Of a DNA stretch of 64,000 nt, positions 11,863 through 25,305 are shown in pieces. The notes under the pieces were generated by a model. It made no database searches and was not told the origin of the DNA. It worked only from the letters and a program-made list of their open reading frames with translations. How positions within the stretch are numbered: position 1 is the stretch's first letter; each line of letters starts with the position of its first letter. Location of the stretch: contig QRFJ01000057.1 of the NCBI GenBank assembly GCA_006176705.1, forward strand, positions 62,001 through 126,000, given 5' to 3'. The position numbers and the translations under genes are program-made. This stretch comes from Cocos nucifera (Eukaryota > Streptophyta > Magnoliopsida > Arecales > Arecaceae).

Positions 11863-13320
11863 AAAAAAAGAAAGGAGGAAGCCATTCTTGGATCAGAAAG
11901 CCACCTCCTTTTCATGGCAATTTATTACTTATTGTGCCAACAGGCACGACATATCTATTGGCCCACTGGTAATATCGGACAAGATCCATCTCTGGATTTA
12001 TAGCTCTACTCTTCGTAGTTGTGAACATATGCTCTAAAATTGGAAAAATAACTTTCTAGAAAATTTTGATTTCACACTAAATAGAAGTTGGATGGACGTT
12101 ATTCATTCTTTTTTGAGAAAAAATAATGTAGAGTTTGAGAAAAATTTGGAGGACACAACGGAGGATGACGCTTGTAACTTGCAAGCACTTTCTCGACACT
12201 ATAATTGCCGTCGAAAAAAACATGCAATTAATTGTTCAAGGAGGAAATCTTCTGCTGCTACTCAGTGCAATATCATACGATGAAAAGAGCCAATGGATCT
12301 AACAAAAGAGAGGAAAGGAGTGGCAATGGACCAGTAACAAAAGGAGTAGAGTTACAAAAAATGAACAAATAAATAAAAATAAATATAGATAAATTATTTA
12401 ATGTTGAAGCCAATGCAAGAAGTGGTTGATTTTAAGCTATATGTAGCTAAGTTGGTATTACTACATTTTTTAGTAGATTGCATTTGTTTATATATTGCTT
12501 CTGGATTAAGTTATAAGCCTATGATTAACAAAAGAGCAAAGTGTTTCACATGTTGACGTATCATCATGCGCTTTTTTATTAGTTGATCAAAGTCTAAGTT
12601 TCAGTTTTCCAGATCGTGCATTACAAGTGTTAACAACTATTGACCATATTTATAATCTAACTCGTGCACTTGAAGGATTTGGTTGAATGTAGCAATCAAC
12701 TTGACCTAGGGAGAGCAGAAACGAGAACTCCTTTGAGTTTCTTTGTGTCCCAATGTTTTAAGTTTAATCCATGTGTCATTGTCTTTAAATAAATCAGTCT
12801 TCTAACATGTGAACACATTTTGGAATCTTGAAGAGGAATGGGATCTATTTAGTTCATGACTGACTCAACTGCTCCGAATTGACCTAGGAGAATTAAGAAC
12901 AGAGCTCTGCAGCCGACTAGTGCTATAGCAACCAATTTCCTGCAAAGAATCCTTTCACCACCATCTCTTGTAAATGAAATTAATCAGATTGGCCGATGTC
13001 TTTGATGATCTCTCTAATGAATATTGTTAGCACAAAAATGGTAAGGGGATCGGGAACTAAACAATAGTCACAATATAATCTTCCTTGGAATATCTTGAAG
13101 AAAACCTGTGGATCTAACTTTCTTCTATACTACCAAAAAACTTTGGATGGATAAAATTGTGATCTTATTTCTGTCTTTTAGGACCTAGGGGGAGTTGCAA
13201 CAGCCAGTGTTCAGATATCATTTGCTCCGAGTTTGCTGTTCTTTTTCTATTTTATGGTACCCCTATAAACATTAGACCTTCTAAGGTTCTCAAGAATGGA
13301 TCTGTATATCAGAAGGCATT

Positions 13321-13346
13321 AAAAAAAAAAAAAAAAAAAAAAAAAA
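13321..13346. repeat. 26-bp poly-A run
   Basis: Uninterrupted adenines. It could be the tail of an older retroposed insertion on the plus strand, but no parent element could be identified upstream. Confidence 0.9.
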
Positions 13347-13599
13347 CCCTACAATGAACTTGCACCAAATTAGCTTGCTTTCCATTCTCAACAAGATGGA
13401 GAGGCTGGCCGAATAAATGAAACATTGCGATATGAGATACTACCAAAACAGAGTATTGACTCTACTTCTTAGGGCCCCACGCCATCTTGTGGACACAGAT
13501 CCTTTATTGGTCTTTGACTAGAACATTCTGATTTCCCAATTCGGTAAAATAAAAATTGTCAAGGAATTAAGACAGAGAGAATAAAACTCCTTCATTAGC

Positions 13600-15138
13600 T
13601 TAGAGACTAATTTGCCAAATAAAGGATCAAAGATAATAATGGATGTGCTTCAGCTTGACGGCCTCTAAAGCATGATAATGAGAGAAAAATATGACTTGTA
13701 GACCTCTAATGTGGATATTTATGTTGCACAAAGTAGTTCCGTCACATGGAAAGAGATCTGTGCTTGTGCTCCAGTTGTGATAGCAAGCATCAGGTGGCTA
13801 GTAGGAGACGAACGAACTCTAGATCTTATTTGAGACATGTAGAGTACTAATCTTCTATTGAGTCGATAGCCGACTTTTGCCAGCATTGAGGCTGTGGAGT
13901 TGAACGGAGTCTATGACTTGCTCTAATCCAAGAGGAGGGATTGGAACGTTGAACTGGTAGCCCCACTCTTTGGTGACCATCTGGCAAGAACGTGTTGTCC
14001 TATGCGATTCCCATCCATAGGGGCTCAAACATGAAGGTTTGGATATCATCTTATACTTCAAGGATGGCAGTTAAGGACCGCTACGATCTGTATAGAATCG
14101 GCTAGGAGGCTACATGGAGCATGGATTTGGAGACTCAAGATTCATCCTAGAGATGGCCTGTTTGTTTGGAAGGTCGCATTGGGCCATCTTCCAACTAGTG
14201 CGATGTAGATAGCTCATAGGATGGACCTTCCATTTTCTATCTATGCTACAAGTTAGAGGATGAGATGGTAGAGCACATCTTGTTTCAATATCCAAGAGCT
14301 ATGCTGGTTTGGCAATGGACTAGCTTCTTCTCAGTGATTGTTCACTCGGCATCACCTTGTTCAGTCCTTCCTTAAGGCACTATGGTGGAGTATGGGGGCA
14401 AAGACCTCTAGGTTGTTGAATATGCTTATATTACTTATCATATTTGGTTGGCTTGGAATTATGGCGTCTTTGAGATAAGGTGGCTATCAACAAAGTTCAT
14501 TTTGGAGCAAGCTCTAATTCGAGCTGTTGAAATCATTTATCTGCTGCCCACTGGCATGATCTTAATGATTTGGAAAATTTGGGAGTCTTTATCCACTTAT
14601 GCAGCAACTCGACGAGTTTTTCACCTGGGAGCTCCCACCCTTGAGCTTCAATTTTAATGATAATATGATTTGTAGCAATGGCGGAGTTAGGTTTGTTATT
14701 CAAAGCCCAGACTCAAGGGTTATAGCAGCTGGAGGGAGTCATCTGTTGGTGTTACTGTCCCGAGAGCTGAGTTACGAGAGGCCTGAATGGGCATCAGGTA
14801 TGCAGGCAGTCTTTCGGGGTTAAGTATCTTATTGTTAAGGAATATTTAGTCATTGTAGCAAGTTGGATGTGAAAAGGACCAGGACAATTGTTGTGCATCC
14901 ACTTGTAATGGATGAGTGCCTTTTATATATCTATTACAAGGCGAACATCATGGATGCGGTTGCTAATTTTGTAGCTAAGCATTCAGATTCGGATGGAGTT
15001 TCATGGATATCTCAGGATTTTTTTTTTTTAATTCTTTTAGTTATATTCATGGGAGACTTATATCGGTACTCCATCTTAAAAAAAAAAAAAATCTTCATAA
15101 AATATCACGTGCATGAGGTACAAAAAAAAAAAAAAAAA
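13600..15138 (+). pseudogene. 3' end of a LINE (zf-RVT and RNase H remnants)
   Basis: Conceptual translation across several frames gives a series typical of plant L1-like ORF2 C-termini. WKEIC and IRWLVGDERTLDL lie near 13750-13830, then SRxPTFASIEA and DLL. A VWKVALGHLPTS block lies near 14170, followed by a zf-RVT-like MVEHILFQYPRA near 14270. An RNase H-like segment (GGVRFVIQSPDSRVIAAGG) starts near 14680, and ANFVAKHS lies near 14965. Frameshifts and stop codons occur throughout, so it is dead. The segment ends with an A tract (15122-15138), as expected for a 5'-truncated LINE 3' end. The upstream limit is uncertain. Confidence 0.75.
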
Positions 15139-15579
15139 TGATGAAGAGATATCATCTCAATATTCTCCATGCTCTCTTCCAGACATGTGAAGAAGATGAC
15201 GCCAGCAAGAAGAGTAGCACCTACTTACGAAGATTCAAACCTTTCCTATATCTCCACCGCGGCGCCGCCACCTCCTCTGTTCCCTACCGCCTGGCGGATG
15301 GTGATGCGAGCTGATGGAGCAGTGGACGCCGGCGGAAATGCTGCCGTCGCTGGGGATGGCGGCTGAGGACAGCGAAGGGGAGGCGACGAGAAGTAGATGA
15401 AAGAGCAAGGATAACTCTCAAGTCTTACCTGTTTCTGAAACTGAAAAATTGCCATTCCAAATAAATCGCATTTTCTTTATCTAATTGCAAAGATAATTAT
15501 TATAGAAAACCAAAGGCTGCTATAGTTGAGTAGGTAGCATAAAGTAAAATAGTCCGCAAAATAAATATCTATAAACAGA

Positions 15580-15890
15580 TGACAGGACTACATGGAGGAA
15601 TCTGACGAACAAGAGATACAAGAGAGAAAACGCTTAGAGAGGAGGCCGATGCCGTGACAAGAGAGTACAAAAGTTGTCGCTTAATTTCGCCTCTTCTTGG
15701 CGGTACTTCTACTTTCTTCTGTTTCTTCTCAATTGGAGAGCTGGTCTTCTGTCCCATGTTCACCTCCATGCTCCTATATGAAAGCCAACTTGAAGGAGGA
15801 AGAGGAGAAAGAGAGAGGACAAGAGATGGTAGGATTAAGGAAATGAAAGCAATATTTGAGGTAGGAGACTATGGAGAACGGTTTTAATGT
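15580..15890. repeat. Dispersed repeat, copy 2 (partner at 10310-10600)
   Basis: Collinear with 10310-10600. The best-conserved block is CTTAATTTCGCCTCTT near 15680. Confidence 0.5.
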
Positions 15891-17201
15891 CTCCCCCCAA
15901 GTCTAATTGTTTCTATTGATACCTGACAGACTGGGATCATGATGTCCACTTGGAGTTGGTACCAGGAAAAATGCTATTTTTTCATGCTATTTCAAGGCTT
16001 CGGCACCAAAAGCACGGAAACTTCATCCTTGCATGCTAGGTTCGATGTATCTTTACAGATGACCACTTTGATGTTGTGATAGGCTCTTGACACCCTACTC
16101 AGACCTCTCCAAGGCATTGACTATGATCACCCCACCAGCGGAAAAGTTATATGTACGTATGCTCAATAGATTCTTCATCGAGTTTCCTGTCTTTCTCCTT
16201 TTTCTTTTCAACTCTATTTCTTTGTATTATTATTTTTAAGCTCCTCTTGGTAGCTTGTTCTTTCTTTGACTAAGCCTGTTTCATACTCTTTTTTGAGCGG
16301 AACGAAGGCAGCGATAACCTCCCCCAAATCTATTAACGACATGTAAACAAGACAAAATTATACAAGGCCAAGATAATAGAGAGAGCAATATTTAAACAAA
16401 GTAACAATACTTCCCACCACATCCTAATAAAAATATATAAAAGAAAAAGGGGAGCCCACTCATGATCTCACTAATACAAAACCCCCGAAGAGGAAGGTAA
16501 ATAATAGAACCAGAATGCTGCTCCCAAAACAATATAGATATTGAAAAAAATAGAAGAGAATCAGATTCCAGAGAATAAAATCAATTTTTCCAGTTTCGTC
16601 TAAAGATTCTATGCGTTGATCTTAGCATGTTTCAGATACTCATGCTGCAAGAGATAGCAATATAGGATGCAGATTGATGGAAACCAAGCATATTTCTCAG
16701 TTTATGTAAATAAAATAGAAATTTATGTGACAAATTCTGTTGCTAAAATTTCAGCAATCAGGACCAGACATTTCTTTATCAAATCGATAATGCTGTGCGC
16801 ATTTAACTAAAGTTGTTTTTTGGTCGATAAGTTGCTAGTAGGCAGAGCTCCAATAAACAAAGAAGAGGTGGTCTCTCACTTTGACTCAACAGTTTTTTGT
16901 TTTTAGTTCGTTGATCGATGTGGCAAGTTCTCGGGACCAATTTTTAATTACCAAGTCAATTTTTCCTTTGGGTACCATTTACCAAAGTCGCAAGTTCTGA
17001 TTATTTGTCATTGTCTAAGGCTTCTACTGTAATGAACACATTGATCTAGACTTGCAATTTGTTCAGTATGCCATGAAATGAATGATGATTTGCATTAAGG
17101 GAATGCTGCCCAAATAATACTAGCAGTTAACAATCTAACCGATAACCATCACAGTATGTGTCAGAGAGAGAGAGAGAGAGAGAGCTTTGACTATGATTTT
17201 A

Positions 17202-17256
17202 GTTGCCGACCCCAGCTAATTTGGAATTAAGTCTTGGTTGAGTTTAGTTGTGTTAA
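17202..17256 (+). mobile_element. 3' end of an Au-type SINE
   Basis: TTGCCGACCCCAGCTAATTT, then GGxATTAAGTCTTGGTTGAG and a T/G-rich tail, matches the 3' region of the widespread plant Au SINE family as I remember it (GACCCCA..TTGGGAT.AAGGCTT..). No tRNA-derived 5' part with A and B boxes is present, so it is 5'-truncated. A (GA)n run abuts it on the left. Confidence 0.6.
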
Positions 17257-17976
17257 GCCTTGACTTAGATTTTAACCAGCCATCCATGATACATGCTTAC
17301 CTTAATTATAACCTCCCTATGCTAATATTCTTATACAACATGTTAACAGAATTTGCAACTTAATCTCTCTCTTTGTAAAGAATAGTCAGGAATTAAAAGA
17401 TGGAACAAATTAGGAACTTGACAATATAATCTCCTTACCGTACTTCAATAAATTCCTTTTTTTGTGCCTAACAATCCTCTACACAAACAGGAGGTCTATG
17501 AATTTTGACACCGTTTCAGTCTTTGAGAAAGCAGAGTCTTCAGTTTTGAGATGGCTGTTCTCTTCCATTCCATTAGAACACTCAGCACTACTGTGATTCC
17601 GTGGGGCACCACAACATCAATCATCTCACCCCAGAACTTAAGCCATCAAGAAGCACTAATAATCTCTTAAAACAATTTCTCACACCTACCCCATTCACCG
17701 GCAAGAAACAAGTTACTACGGGCACTTCAAACTCACCGAAGTATGTTACACAAAAGATTTTTTTCATGTTAGGATCTACACCCCGTAGCATTACGGTATC
17801 CCTATACACATCAGACCTAAGGTTTTGAACGCGAAATGCATTTACCAAAAACGTAAGGACCAACAATCAACTTGTAACAGATCACCTCCCAAGGCTCCAC
17901 AAGGAAGCAGGCAGCAGAAACAGCTCGACGCCATATGGGTCAACTACCAAAAAAATGACTAAATTTGTCATTCATT

Positions 17977-20900
17977 TTAAGAGATCGGTGTCGTGCTTGA
18001 GGCTACTTCTTTTGGCCGCCACATTGTCTTCTGAACACAAAGCAATCCTTCATTGTTCTTTGAGTAGGTCATTCTGATTTCCCAATGCAATGATTTTGCG
18101 ATGCTCTCAACTTCGTTAATAATCTCTGCATTGTCCCTCACAAGTAGCTTCCCTTCTGGTCTCAATATCCGATCCACTTCGACAATTACTGGCAGTAATT
18201 TGCACCTGCAAGGTAAAAGCATGGCCAGGCTAAAGATAACATTGTTGAAGAAAGAGGGTTCTTTCATTGGGTTCAGCATCGACTGATTGGACACATGAGA
18301 CAGATCAGAAATATGATGAAAGAAGGGCATCAAAATATCTCATGTGCATCTAGTGTTATAAACAACAAAATATCATTTCATGAATTCTTCCAGCACCCGT
18401 TTCCCGCCGGCACGTGACGAGAAGGCAATGATAATTTTGACAACATAACAGAAAAATACTAAAACCCAGTTATGGAGATTCAAATCTTAAATCCATGCTG
18501 AACAAATCTTTGATGATCTTGCAAACTTAGTCAGAAAGCCTAGATTTCTGTTTTCAGCAGCCAACAAAATGTCCATTAACCCAATTGCAGTGTTCAAGTG
18601 ACAAAGGACCCATCAAAGGGAGGTGGTTGTGATGGTAATATACTAGCAATACCAATCAAGATAGCACCATGGGATGGAAATCATTTTAGCTCCCGAAGGA
18701 TGAAAATTCTTAAAAATCAAATGTTGTCTTAATTTGTTTGAATTTTATGTGAACAAATTTCTATTGCTAATTGTAGGCTCTATATGCTGAAAAAGGATTG
18801 CAGAGTGTCTTATTAAGATCTTCACGCTTCTAGACTTGATGGACTAGCTGTAGATATGCAAGAACAATATACAAAACATGTGAGGTGGAGAATAATGTAC
18901 AAAGCTGACCTCTTCTTTAGCCTGGAAAATAGATGGTCTGCATGGAGAAGATCATACGTTCGGGGATAGGTGCTGAATGATTCACACCAATCATGATACA
19001 TCCCAAAAAGTCCACGTTCATAAATAACAGGAAGCGTATCTGGTGAATCAATTGAGACAACATTCATAACCCACACTTTCTTGTCTCGCAAAGCAGCAGC
19101 AAAACTGTCAAAAATTATAACAGAAAGCACAATTAAAGGTGACAGCATAATAGGAGTCACATTGAGAACTCAAAGGCATGTTTACAAACAAAAACACTGG
19201 AAATGTTTACAAATAAAAACACGGATCTTGGGAGAAAATATGACTTAGACTCACTTGACAAAATTCTGGATGGAGATGTTTGATATCATCTGGCAGTAAC
19301 TAAACCAAAAGCACAATTTGATAGAGAAATAATAGGTAAAACCACTGAGAGTCGTGCTTGTGTACTCAAAACTCTAATTAGGACTTTTTACAAATGGTGG
19401 AAGGAAGCTTCCTTCTCCATTTTTTTCAAGAAGATATAGAAATAGTAGGTTGCCTTAGCTTTATATGAACACCGACTGCAAGATATAGCAAACACTAGTC
19501 TAACTTCAGCCAATCATTCCATAAGTTCCATTATCAATAAAAAGGCATCTCAGTGCACAAGGTTCCCACTGTTGCAAGGTCTGGGGAAGGTCAAATGGAT
19601 GCAACTTTACCCCCGCAGAGAGCCTGGTTCAGTGTTACAAACCCAAAGACCCAGGTCACAATGAAGCAACCTTAGCTTTTGTTTCAAGGCCCGCCCTCTA
19701 CTAAGAAATTCCATTATCAATCTACATAAGAATTTCTCAACGGGTAAGTGATAACTAGAATAGTTCTGGTTAGTCCCATATTTGCCAAAAACTGTAACCA
19801 TCAAGCCATAGCCCAACAGTTTGGCTTCATGAATCCAGATTCACCTCTTGTTCATGTTAAGGGAAACCCCTAATGTTCAAGCTTTTCGAATCCTTGCTAG
19901 TTCTATACCTATGATCTTAAAATATGTAGGAACTAAGAAAAATTTGAACTATAATCATACCGGAATGGCTTGTAAGAGATGGATAATGCTTGTTGTCCAA
20001 GCTCAAAGACAAACTAGCAAACTCAGTTTAGACCAAGACATTGACAAACATTTAAGAGGGAAATTGTCAATATTGAGAAGATTGGTGATCTAGATATATG
20101 ATCTACTATTTCAATCCAAAAAGTTGTGCAGCAGTTTCATGATAAAATATATTAAGCAGAATCCTAGAATATAAAAAAAACTGCAAATCCAATTTGAACC
20201 AAACATTGTTGCAGTGTGCTGCAAATGTGCATGCTTTTTGCTTACCCTCCATACACAGATCTCATGTCCATGACATTCCTCACAATGGTCCAGTTTATTC
20301 CCATTCCATTCAGATATGACCTGCTTACAACACGCTTCCAGTGTTCATAGTCTACTGCAAAGTCCTCGGGGGCAGGTTTACCGTAAACCCCGACCTGTGA
20401 GCTATTTAGCCAGTAAGGTGCTTTTTCCAACCTTTGTGGCCATTCTTCTGGCCATTGAGACCCACGATCAGCGGGACTCGCCGGCAGTTTGTGCATACAT
20501 GCTTGCAAGGGGACATTCCTACACAAATATTAACACATTTAAGGCACATACATCGTAGGAGAATGAAGCAAGCAGGTTAAAGAAGCATAAAATCTACTCT
20601 GTAAACAACAAGCTTACCAGGCTGCATCTGGAGCATCAGATTCTTGGCAGAGTGGAGGGTTGTTTTCCGTTCTTTTCTCATAGCACTCATTATTGGTAGG
20701 CTTTCTATATACCGCTAAACCCACTTGGTTGACAAATTCCTTTCCTGTTTTATTCACCATTTCCCAGCACATGGACTTTGTCAGCGAAGACATAGCTGTC
20801 ACCAATTTCCACATAAATCACAAGTTAGTGCTGCACCAAGCCTGGTATCCCAGTATCTTCTGCTCTCCAATCAAAGTAACAATTAGAATTGAATGGATAT

Positions 20901-23900
20901 TCTTAAACTCTAGAGGCTCATAACTCTTCAATAGGTATTATACCATTCAATGGCCTAGGAAAATCAAAATGTTATGGTAGATTTTGAGGTTCTCTTGCCA
21001 GCAGTTTGCTTCAAAAATTGAATTTATAGACATGTAACAGCAAAATGATTGAACTGGATGATTTTATAGAATTCAGAACAAGAGCATGACTTTCATAAAA
21101 TATGGTCTTATAGATGCATCCACGAAACACATAAATGCATCATTTTTCTGGTGGTGCAGATTAGCACTAGCCTCTTCAGCGGAAAGAGTCCTATATTATA
21201 AAGTGGCTCTTGAGAGTCAAAAGCCTAGGCCAGCTTCATCTTGAGATACTTGGGGTCTGTTTGGATTGTTGGGCCTGAAATCCCATAGGATTCATGGGTT
21301 GGGTCATTACAATCAACTAAGTTACGTTGGACTAGGCCTATTTTTATGACAACCCAGCAAAACACTGGAGTGGACTGGCCCGAATCCCCTAGGGAGAAAC
21401 AAAAGACGTCAGCATCTTTTCGAAGAAATTAATTCAGCAATCTATCTTCAGACTTCTAATTATCATTAACCTTTGCAATCCTTTTCTTCACAACTCGACA
21501 TCAGATTTTCAGGTATAATTAAAAACATAAAAAGGAGAAAAGGAAGAGAAAATGAAAAAGAATACCATTCCAGATTTCAACATCTTCTTGAATATTTTGG
21601 TAAACTGGAGTAGCAGACCACACAAAGTAACCACCGGGCCGCAACAGCCGATTGATCTCCAGCAAAAGCTTTCCACCTGCAGGTTACCATATCAGTGATC
21701 CCAAAGATTGAACGTCTGCAAAACAAAGAAAGTTAATGTTAACCATTGAAAGTACCTTCAATGTACCATGAGACCCTACAACGTGCACAGTGAATAACAT
21801 CAAAGACCCTGCTGGGGAAGGGAAGTCTCTTGGTGCCCATGACTGCTGAGATAGCAGGAATTCCTCGTTCAAGAGCAAATTGCACTTGGGCTTCATGCTC
21901 ATCCTTAGGAGCAAATGACATGGTAAGCACATCTCTTTCAAAGAGATAGCCTCCAAAGCTAGCCACTCCACAGCCGACATCCAATACAACTCGGCTTGTC
22001 TTCCCCCATGCTATAGCAGGCACAGACTGCAACCGAGAAAAAAGGATAATGGCATCATGCTATGCATGTCCAAAAAGAAATTCCAGTAAATAATATCATT
22101 CTTTGAAAAACAGAACTTCAAAAACTATTAACAGACTATATAAGTATCAAAAGAAAATAAAAAATTGCATGTACAAAATCAAAGTTGGAAAACAAGACAT
22201 TGTGCAACATTAACGGAGCCACATAAGTGAACATGTTTATGTAAAGGAGATTTACAGACTACAAATTCCTTATACTCAATACACATGATATAGGATCAAA
22301 CAAGACTGGAGGAAATATCTCATGGAAAGAGCATGATTCTGGTGCAGCCATTTTGTAAAACATAAGCACTCATTAGCAGATACACCAGACACATACAAAT
22401 AAAAAATCGACAAAAGATAGGACCACATTAACAAGGCAACAGGTAAATGAAAATGATCGCATGATGTCTTGACTGAGAGTAATGGGTACATAAATTGATC
22501 ATTGATGAAAAGAGGACAATCCAGATGAATATGAACCATGAACATTTCATTAGGAATGAAAGACAAAGTATCATAGTGAGACACGAAAAATGATCCATGG
22601 AGCCAGAGTATAAGAAGCTAAGAAAAAAACCTCCTTGATGAAATCGATGTAGCGGATTGCACCATTCTTGAACTGAGTTCCGCCACCAGGAAAAGTAAGG
22701 TACTCTCCAGTAACCTTTACCCAATTTTGGTGCCCCTTAAAATCTGCAAGCATGGTATGAGGGACATTGTGGTACCATATCTGCAGTAAATTTTAAAACT
22801 ATGTATTTTATGTGAGCTGAAACATGAAGCAGTTATATGTTAGTACAAAAAACTGCGCACGTATCATATACCTTATCCCTGCTATTCGGCCATGCAATTT
22901 GCTGTTTATATCCTTCTGGAATAGGGACAAGGCAGGTCGGAGCCTGATCAGGACAATGCCTTTCTCGATGTTCAAAGTGCCTAGTGGACCGAAGCTTCTT
23001 GATGGCTTCCTCATTGTCCAGGCAAGGTATAAAATCAAATGCCGCAGTGACATTACAAAGTTTCCAAGTGTATGCCACATTTTGTCCCTCTGATGAAGAA
23101 GTAGCTTGCACTTCCTTCTCATTCCTCGACTCCGCAGCTTGAGTAGACCATGCCCCATTCTGAGTATTGGTCTCATTTAGAAGCTCTGACTGAGCCGCAT
23201 CGGGAAACACCTCACCTGCAAGTTGATCCTTTGTCTGGTTCCCAGTTTTGATGTCTCTAGAATTTTGTTTAGCATCCTTGTCTTGGTTTTGCCCAACCTC
23301 CTGCTCTAACTGGCCTTGGTCCTTTCCATCCCACACTTTGTCACCATCAGGTTCCTGCTCCTCCTTTCGCACAGGTATCTTGTCAGGGTCAGATAGTTGT
23401 TGCTCGTTGCTTTTAGTTTCATCAGTATTCTGTTCAAAGTTATTCATTTGCTCATCACTTGCAGTTTCATCGATGCTACCATTTGTGTTGTTGCCATCGT
23501 CCTGTTGCTCATTACCATTAGATTCATCAGAATTTTGTTCTGGATTCTTCTTTTGATCATCATTTGCTGTTTCATCAGGATTTTTCTCTTTGTTATCTTC
23601 CTTCTCATTGTCTGTATTTTCAGAAGAATTTTGTTCTTTGCTTTTGTCTTGTCCCTCCTCCGGACCAGCGGTATTCATGTCACCACCTTCTGAAATTGTG
23701 TCTTCGCCTTTCTTAGCTATCTCTCCACCTTCACCTTTCCCATTTTCATCATTAAAGGTCCGGCCATTTGATCCATTATCCAAATCATCCTCTGTACTTT
23801 CTTGGGTCATCTTTTCAGTGGTTTTCCCTGGCACATTCTGGTCCTGGGCAGGCTCAGAATCAGTTTCATTTGGAGACTTATCCTCATCAATGTTGGCATC

Positions 23901-24134
23901 CTTTTTCATCGCACCATCAGGTATGTCTCCTGAAGTATCCTCGAATTGCTTAGAATCAGTCTGTGGTGCTTGTTGTTTGCTCCCTGAAGAAGACATGTCG
24001 ACAGGAACTACAGTCGATGATGTCATCATCCATACCCCAACCAAGCAAAGAGCAACAAACACGACAAGGGTAGCCGTTGAGCATTGCGAAGATGACCGCC
24101 TATTGTCCGTCCGTGGGCTTCTCCCAAATGCCAT
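17977..24134 (-). CDS. PMT24/25/26-type probable methyltransferase, 8 coding exons
   Basis: Minus-strand exons are 24134-22872, 22780-22631, 22026-21765, 21676-21566, 20795-20618, 20518-20246, 19104-18910 and 18205-17977. All introns are GT-AG and the total is 886 aa with no stop. This DUF248/Methyltransf_29 family comprises Golgi type II membrane proteins, with members implicated in methyl-esterifying pectin using S-adenosylmethionine. Seen: a short basic cytosolic N-terminus, one membrane segment at about residues 20-38, a long acidic N/D/E/Q-rich stalk to about residue 355, then the catalytic region. Landmarks are CNVTA, HRERHCP, the SAM-binding VLDVGCGVASFGG (485-497), HCARCR, YWLNSSQ.GVYG, NVMDM and HADHLF; the C-terminus ends in WRPKE. 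The ATG at 24134 is chosen because it directly precedes the conserved N-terminal MAFGRSPR; an upstream in-frame TTG is not used. The long stalk places it in the PMT24-26 subgroup rather than with the shorter QUA2/QUA3 types. Natural substrate is unproven. Confidence 0.93.
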
Positions 24135-25305
24135 TATACACAAAGACTAAAAGGTATATCTGAAACAATGAAGAAAATTGTCAAAAACGAAGATCAATTC
24201 ATTACTGTTCCTACTCCATGTCCACATCAATTCCCCACAACAAATACAAATTCTTGATAGTTATTGGAGATGTAAAGAAAGACTGTAGCAAAGGAGATAT
24301 TCCTGAACCAAGAAATTTAAACAGAACATTAGCCAAACTCAACAGATCTACTAAACTGCACCAGAAAGGAAATGTCTCAACCTATCACCCCAGACCAAAA
24401 TGCCGGTCTTATAAAGGAAGGTCCCATTGTTTAAAAGGGCAATGCTCGCTAAGAAACTGGATTTTCACCATGGCCGTTCTATCAGACAAACATATGGATA
24501 ATAACCTGAACGAATAGCAGATTATAACAACAGCAAAGCAACAGAATGCCTGACCGGTTAAATAGCTCTTGATTTCTATAGAGGACATTCAGCAAGAGAA
24601 TATTATTAGCAAGCGATGAGATTATAAACACCATTCACACATTTGTGGAAGAAAACTTCCGCATTGTATTAATGTCAACGGACAAAAAGAAAAGAGAAAA
24701 ATCTGAAAATGAAAACTGACGGATGATTAAATAGATCAAAGAAATTAATCCATGGAGCCATATTTCGGAATTTTAAAATTGTATTATGAAAGTTTAAACG
24801 CACCAGATCTGCATCAAATCTTACAACTGCATTAAAAGATACAAATTATTCCAAGTGGAATACCCCATAAATAAAAAGAAATTCACTGAAGCTCCCACCA
24901 TCCAACAAAATAACACTCAGAACCATAAAAGAAATCCACACAAACATAAGTATCACAAATGTCACAAAAAAAAATAGCATTGGCCGCGACATAAATTCCG
25001 CAAAGAATCCATCAGAGAATCTAAAAGATCCATCTAACAAGCATTTAAAATCCGAAAATTTCATGAAAAAGAGGGATAGATGCATGGTTAAAGATATCGA
25101 AAGCAGAGAAAACCAGGATTTACCTTCAAGAAGCTCGAAGCCCTCCGGATCTGGAGAAAAATTAAAGGAAAAAAAAGAATAAGTAGGAAAAAAAAAAATG
25201 GCTTTCCCGATCGCGAGAATGGGAGAAAGGAGTCGGTCCTTGATAAAAGCTGGGTGGCTACCTTCCAAGCCTTCCTTATATATATACATATAAATAGAGA
25301 AAGTT
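24135..25305 (-). promoter_or_regulatory. PMT 5' UTR with intron, and TATA region
   Basis: Just upstream of the start codon lies a good acceptor (TTGTTTCAG, ending at 24160). About 960 bp further upstream is a good donor (CTTGAAG/GTAAAT; exon edge 25124), so a 5'-UTR intron at 25123-24160 is likely. Beyond it, a minus-strand TATA-rich stretch at about 25270-25300 could be the core promoter, giving a first exon of roughly 120 bp. This is inference from splice-site strength only; transcript data would settle it. Confidence 0.55.

Larger units (their letters stand above)
8979..13599. other. AT-rich spacer without a recognisable gene
   Basis: Contains simple repeats (TA at about 9634-9651, GA at 10968-10998, TTTA at about 11220-11247), a short tandem duplication (11764-11862) and a poly-A run (13321-13346). 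The short open frames here (for example 10125-9919 minus and 12092-12283 plus) match no family I recognise. The right-hand part, from about 13350, may already belong to the degraded LINE that follows. Confidence 0.6.
15139..17976. other. Spacer downstream of the LINE and of the PMT gene
   Basis: A GC-richer patch at 15240-15400 and the second copy of the dispersed repeat (15580-15890) are followed by AT-rich sequence, a (GA)n run at about 17163-17184 and a SINE tail. The last few hundred bases before 17976 should include the PMT 3' UTR. No gene is supported. Confidence 0.55.

Noticed and set aside
13321..13346. Poly-A run as the tail of a processed pseudogene
   Set aside because: Upstream sequence shows no coding similarity and no target duplication was found.
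23590..24150. 186-codon open frame antisense to PMT exon 1
   Set aside because: A shadow of the low-complexity acidic stalk; the minus-strand frame has clear family homology and the spliced gene fits.
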